Source: JALYQB01 sp035640155
GTDB lineage: Bacteria; Actinomycetota; Actinomycetes; Mycobacteriales; Pseudonocardiaceae
Assembly: GCA_035640155.1 (NCBI GenBank)
Contig: DASQWR010000211.1
Location: forward strand, 1-43,803
DNA length: 43,803 nt
Direction: 5' to 3'
The notes under the pieces: generated by a model
What the model saw: the letters and a program-made list of their open reading frames with translations, nothing else
Database searches by the model: none
Told to the model about the DNA's origin: nothing
Part shown: positions 40,138 to 43,803 of the stretch, piece after piece
Position numbering within the stretch: position 1 is the stretch's first letter
Layout of the letters: each line of letters starts with the position of its first letter
Made by a program: the position numbers and the translations under genes

Positions 40138-41227
40138 TCGGGGACGTGTCGGTGAGGTGCGGGTGGCCATCGTGGGCGTCGGCAACTGCGCCGCGTCGCT
40201 CGTGCAGGGCGTCCACTACTACCGCGACGCCGACCCGACCCAGCGGGTCCCCGGGCTGATGCACGTGCAGTTCGGTGACTATCACGTTCGCGATCTGCAG
40301 TTCGTCGCCGCGTTCGACGTGGACGCCAAGAAGGTCGGCCGGGATCTGTCCGAGGCCATCGTGGCCAGCGAGAACAACACGATCAAGATCTGCGACGTGC
40401 CACCGCTGGGCGTCACCGTGCAACGCGGCCACACCCGCGACGGTCTCGGCGAGTACTACCGGGAGATCATCACCGAGTCCGACGAGGACCCGGTGGATGT
40501 CGTCGCGGCACTGCGGGAGGCCGAGGTCGACGTGCTCGTCTCGTATCTGCCGGTGGGCTCCGAGGATGCGGACCGATTCTACGCCCGGTGCGCTCTGGAC
40601 GCGGGGGTGGCGTTCGTCAACGCGCTGCCGGTGTTCATCGCCTCCGACCCGGGGTGGGCGGCGAAGTTCGAGGCCGCGGGGCTGCCGATCATCGGTGACG
40701 ACATCAAGTCCCAGGTCGGCGCGACCATCACACACCGGGTGATGGCGAAGCTGTTCGAGGACCGCGGGGTGGAGCTGCTGCGCACCTACCAACTCAACTT
40801 CGGCGGCAACATGGACTTCATGAACATGCTGGAGCGCAAGCGCCTCCAGTCGAAGAAGATCTCCAAGACGCAATCGGTCACGTCGCAGATCCCGCACGAG
40901 ATGCGCAAGGCCGACGTCCACATCGGGCCCTCGGACCACGTGCCGTGGCTCGACGACCGGAAGTGGGCCTACGTGCGGATGGAGGGCCGCTCCTTCGGCG
41001 ACACCCCGCTGAACCTGGAGTACAAGCTCGAGGTGTGGGACTCGCCGAACTCGGCGGGCGTGATCATCGACGCGGTGCGGGCCGCGAAGATCGCGCTCGA
41101 CCGGGGCATCGGCGGGCCGATCCTGTCGGCGTCGTCCTACTTCATGAAGTCACCGCCCGAGCAGTACTCCGACTCCGATGCCTACGACGCCGTGGAAGCG
41201 TTCATCCGACGCGACATCGAGCGCTGA
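40118..41227 (+). CDS. ino1: Inositol-3-phosphate synthase
   Basis: The 369-residue enzyme turns glucose 6-phosphate into 1D-myo-inositol 3-phosphate with NAD+. The product feeds phosphatidylinositol, mannosides and mycothiol synthesis. Signatures are VAIVGVGNCAASLVQGVHYY (Rossmann), SYLPVGSEDADRFYARCALD, and GDDIKSQVGATITHRV, then LNFGGNMDFMNM and the C-terminal LEYKLEVWDSPNSAGVIIDA. It is the actinobacterial short form (Mtb Ino1 is 367). ATG 40118 has AAGGGAGAA upstream. It overlaps the 3' end of padR. Confidence 0.97.
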   Translation: MGEGRVDRGRVGEVRVAIVGVGNCAASLVQGVHYYRDADPTQRVPGLMHVQFGDYHVRDLQFVAAFDVDAKKVGRDLSEAIVASENNTIKICDVPPLGVTVQRGHTRDGLGEYYREIITESDEDPVDVVAALREAEVDVLVSYLPVGSEDADRFYARCALDAGVAFVNALPVFIASDPGWAAKFEAAGLPIIGDDIKSQVGATITHRVMAKLFEDRGVELLRTYQLNFGGNMDFMNMLERKRLQSKKISKTQSVTSQIPHEMRKADVHIGPSDHVPWLDDRKWAYVRMEGRSFGDTPLNLEYKLEVWDSPNSAGVIIDAVRAAKIALDRGIGGPILSASSYFMKSPPEQYSDSDAYDAVEAFIRRDIER

Positions 41228-41347
41228 CCCGGCCCAGCGCTCGTCGGTCGAGTGTCGGGCGCGAAGCCGGTGTGCGCTCCGAGCACCCAGCCGACGGGCC
41301 TGAGCCGGACCTGGGCCGCCGGTGAGGCTGTACCACGTGGAGCGGGG

Positions 41348-42130
41348 TTACCAGGCAGAGGCGCTCGCGCGGCCCTGGGCTCCGTCTACGCGGATGTTGG
41401 GTACCGCTGATCCAGCTGGCCCGCTCGGAGAGCAAGAACGCGACGACATCGGCGACCTCCTCGGGCGTACCAAGACGGCCGAACGGGAGGTCCCGCTCGA
41501 TGAACCGCTCGAAGCGCTCGGGATCCCGCTCGCGAAGTGAGTCCCACCCGCCTCCGGGAAACAGGATCGAGCCAGGACTGACGGCGTTCACCCGGATCCG
41601 CTCGGGAGCCAGCTCGCGCCCGAGCTCTATCGCGAGGTAGATCTCCGCCGCCTTGGCTGCGCCGTACTGGGGGGAGGTGCGGGTTTCCAACCGGAGATCG
41701 ACGCGATGATGACCACCGAACCCCCGCCTGCCTGTTGCATATGCGGCACGCAAGCCCGGATCGCCCGAGTGGCGTGCCCGACATTGTGCTCAAAGGTCTC
41801 CTGCCAGTCCTCGGTTGAGGTGAGAAACCTTCCCCCAGCCGTCGAGCCCGCATTCGCCACCAGCAGATCAATCCGACCGAGCGCGGGGGTGGCCTCCGCG
41901 ACGAAGCGCTCGACGTCGCCCTCCCGCCCGACGTCGGCGACGACGCCACACGCCTAGACGCCGTGCTCCCGTAACTCCTCAACGGCCTGGTCGAGGTCCT
42001 CGGAGCCCCGCGCACAGATCCCTACCGCGCAGCCCTCACCAGGCAGCCGCAGCGCGATCGCCCGGCCGATACCACGACTGCCGCACGTGACGAGCGCGGC
42101 CTTGCCCGCTAGCCGGAGATCCACCGCCAC
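41348..42130 (-). pseudogene. Short-chain dehydrogenase/reductase pseudogene
   Basis: Read in pieces, this is a complete SDR: VDLRLAGKAALVT-C-GSRGIG (cofactor site, Gly changed to Cys), VADVGREGDVERF, LLVANAG, SVVIIASISG (Ser), QYGAAKAAEIYLA (Tyr, Lys), RIRVNAVSPG, and WISGT near the end. It is interrupted by a stop (TAG at about 41955-41957) and two frameshifts: one in the C-run near 41680 and one near 41405, after which TNIRVDGAQGR and TAA 41348-41350 follow. The open segments are recognisable but the gene cannot make a working enzyme as sequenced. Confidence 0.7.
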
Positions 42131-42374
42131 CGCTCCTTCAGCTCGATCACACATGGCTCGGTAAGTGGGCCCAAGGCCGCCATCAGCTCCTCGATTCGCC
42201 TTCTAGCAGGAGCGTCATCCGGCTGGCACAAATGTCCAGCGCTTCGAGCCCTATGGACGATGCCTCCTCCGGCTCAGAGTCTTGCGCCAGTGCAATCGCG
42301 AGGTCGACCCGCGCGATGGCACGGCCAACCGCTGGCTCAGGCGGCCGCCGCCCAAGCCCGGCCGCTGCTCGCAC
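42109..42374 (-). pseudogene. C-terminal remnant of an XRE-type regulator
   Basis: One frame reads GRAIARVDLAIALAQDSEPE, then EASSIGLEALD. It is a TPR-like repeat typical of the C-terminal half of actinomycete XRE regulators. The similarity then moves to another frame, PDDAPARRRIEELMAALGPL, then TEPCVIELKERWR, ending TAG 42109-42111. No helix-turn-helix part is present in the window. It overlaps the start of the SDR pseudogene. Both ends look recombined. Confidence 0.45.
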
Positions 42375-42484
42375 TGGCCACCGACATCGCCGCGCATCTT
42401 GTCACCGACCCCGCGCATGCCTGGGCTGTCGCCCTACATGGCTGCGGCCAGCTCGCCCGCGCAGCGAACGGAGCAATCCGGTGA
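42260..42484 (+). pseudogene. C-terminal fragment of an unknown protein
   Basis: The plus-strand frame reads convincingly only from about 42335 (PLLALATDIAAHLVTDPAHA, then WAVALHGCGQLARAANGAIR). It stops at TGA 42482-42484, overlapping the next GTG in a GTGA. The 5' part is antisense of the XRE remnant, so the original start is gone. Family unknown. Confidence 0.35.
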
Positions 42485-43376
42485 AGCCCCTGCCCCGCCC
42501 GACCACCCTCGGCATTGTCGGCGCGGGCCGAGTCGGGCGCGCGGTGACCGCCGCCGTGGTCACGGCCGGTGTCGCCTCCACCGTCCTGGTGAACAGCCGC
42601 CGACCGGTGGAGAGCACCGCTTTGGCCATCGACGCTGCGGACCTGGCCGCCACCCAGCACATTCCAATCCGGATCGAGGCCGTCGAACATCCGCGCGAGC
42701 TGCTCGACGCCGCGCTGCTCATCGTGTGCGTCCGGGCGCGGTTCACGAACACCGCTCAGGACCGGCGGGGTGGGCTGCTACCCAACGCTTCACTGGTCGC
42801 CGACCTCGCCCACCAGCTCGAACGTTTCCCTGGGCGGTGGTACGGTGACCAATCCGGTCGACGTGACGAGCCGGATCTTCGCCAAGCACAGCAATGCCGC
42901 GGTGCTCGGCGTCGGATCCAACCTCGACTCCGCGTGCTACCGCACGCTGACCGCGGAGCATCTCGCGGTGCCCATTACCGCAGTGGCCGGGTCGGTGCTC
43001 GGTGAGCACGGTGAGACCGCCGTCATCTGCGCGCACGCAACCCGCGTGTACCACCAGCCGGTGCAGCTACCGCTCGACCACATCTGGGCGCAGCTACATC
43101 AGCGATCTCCCCGCATCACGGCCGGTATGGACCGCACCCAGCACGGCCCAGCTGGAGCAGTGCTGTCCACCGTCGTCAAACTGCTCGGGCTCGCCGACGG
43201 CCACGAGGAACTCTCCGTCGCCACCGGCGGGAGTGTACGTCGGCCAGCGGCTGCAGTTCGTCGCTGGCCGGTACTGGAACGACCCGCCCGGACACGCCCC
43301 GGCCGAACGGGCCGCCCTCATCACCAGCGAACGCCGGCTTGGCGCCCTTTACGACCACGTCCAAGCCCAGCTCTAG
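42481..43376 (+). pseudogene. Lactate/malate dehydrogenase-like gene with two frameshifts
   Basis: GTG 42481 (VKPLPRPTTLGIVGAGRVGR) begins an L-lactate/malate-dehydrogenase-like protein of about 298 residues. The N-terminal Rossmann part runs in one frame to about 42835. A second frame carries GGTVTNPVDVTSRIF, LGVGSNLDSACYRTL and SVLGEHGETAVICA (the NAD-binding and catalytic His motifs of the family) to about 43235. A third frame finishes with VYVGQRLQFVAGRYW to TAG 43374-43376. Each step fits one extra base. The usual catalytic Arg of LDH-type enzymes after SLD is Cys here (DSACYRT). Sequencing error and true decay cannot be separated. Confidence 0.6.
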
Positions 43377-43398
43377 GACCCCAGGAAGGAGCATCCCG

Positions 43399-43803
43399 TT
43401 GCCCACCGCAACCCCGCTGCATTTAGTGCGGGTCAGTGCCGGACCCGCCACCGTCGAGGTCACGGCAGATGACGAAGCCGTCACCAACTGGATCACACAG
43501 TACTTCGGGTCCTGGTGGACCGTCCAAACCACAGACCGTCGGTCCGCCGACAAGCTGGATGCTCCGACGCTGTACTGCCAGGTCCACCCCGAGAGATACG
43601 CTGCCATCCAGGATAGCGTCGCCAATCAGGTGCACCGAATCGTCGAGTTCGCTCGCAAGTCCCTCCAGATCATCGACGACACCGACGGTGCGGTCTGCGC
43701 AGTCGACCCCGCCGAGCAGGTCGCCTACCATGTTGATGCCGACGAGACCCACATCACCCTGATCGGCGTCGAGTCCCTTGGGTTGTGCCTGGCTGGGGCG
43801 CGG
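43399..43803 (+). CDS. Hypothetical protein, incomplete at right edge
   Basis: TTG 43399 has AGGAAGGA 8-15 bases upstream and opens a frame that is still open at base 43803 (135 residues). It reads LPTATPLHLVRVSAGPATVE, later FGSWWTVQTTDRRSADKL, and LYCQVHPERYAAIQDSVANQ. Composition and codon choice look real. Such N-terminal regions occur in actinomycete proteins that end in an HPr-kinase-like ATP-binding domain, but the needed part is outside the window, so this is inference. It begins 22 bases after the dehydrogenase-like pseudogene and is probably cotranscribed with it. Confidence 0.55.
   Translation, partial: MPTATPLHLVRVSAGPATVEVTADDEAVTNWITQYFGSWWTVQTTDRRSADKLDAPTLYCQVHPERYAAIQDSVANQVHRIVEFARKSLQIIDDTDGAVCAVDPAEQVAYHVDADETHITLIGVESLGLCLAGAR

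Noticed and set aside
1..43803. CRISPR arrays, rRNA or tRNA genes, insertion sequences with transposases
   Set aside because: I found no regularly spaced direct repeats, no rRNA-like stretches, no tRNA cloverleaf I could fold by eye, and no transposase-like ORF.

Overview
The window is high-GC actinobacterial DNA, most likely from the Pseudonocardiaceae (Pseudonocardia or a close relative). This is an inference from the high GC, frequent GTG/TTG starts, ATGA/GTGA-coupled genes, the protein families present (MacS-type kinase, DUF3072, DUF5318, XRE regulators with a long C-terminal region), and the block from ino1 to dnaB. That block keeps the gene order of Mycobacterium tuberculosis Rv0046c-Rv0058 (remembered order, not computed). 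A lone phosphoribulokinase gene also fits a genus with known CO2-fixing members.

Layout. (1) 1-3434 is an accessory, rearranged stretch: the start of a gene running off the left edge, a small membrane protein, an XRE regulator, a DUF3072 protein, a broken VOC gene fused to a copy of part of the regulator, a second damaged copy of the small membrane protein, and a zinc-ribbon protein. (2) 3435-8756 is a housekeeping block: trmB, a NYN-domain protein, an amidohydrolase/deaminase, a DUF2339 membrane protein and a CDP-alcohol phosphatidyltransferase. (3) 8765-9998 holds a cut-off membrane ORF, a lower-GC phosphoribulokinase gene and a short coupled ORF that may be the tail of a second Calvin-cycle gene. 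(4) 9999-17489 carries a beta-clamp homologue, a DUF998 protein, the mug/kinase/regulator operon, a small Cys-rich protein, an AI-2E family transporter and a DEAD-box helicase. (5) 17540-22996 is a beta-oxidation regulon: a MerR regulator, a thiolase and a FadJ-like multifunctional enzyme on the minus strand, divergent from an acyl-CoA dehydrogenase across a palindrome. (6) 23008-26101 has a CoA-disulfide-reductase-like flavoprotein, a PP2C phosphatase and a PAC2 protein. (7) 26240-41227 is the replication/ribosome/cell-wall block: dnaB with two inteins, a secreted LVIVD/PA protein, rplI, rpsR, ssb, rpsF, a surface protein, a GT87-type glycosyltransferase, a class A PBP, DUF5318, PadR and ino1. 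(8) 41348-43803 is decayed accessory DNA: an SDR pseudogene, the remnant of an XRE regulator, a frameshifted lactate/malate-dehydrogenase-like gene and an incomplete ORF at the right edge.

The most unusual items are the two inteins of different mechanistic class in dnaB, a five-unit 15-bp repeat inserted in frame in rplI, the transferred-looking phosphoribulokinase island, a beta clamp away from dnaA/recF, and the two degraded, recombined ends. No complete, clearly new multigene system is visible. The best candidate for one is the dehydrogenase-like gene plus the unknown ORF at the right edge, which is cut by the window.
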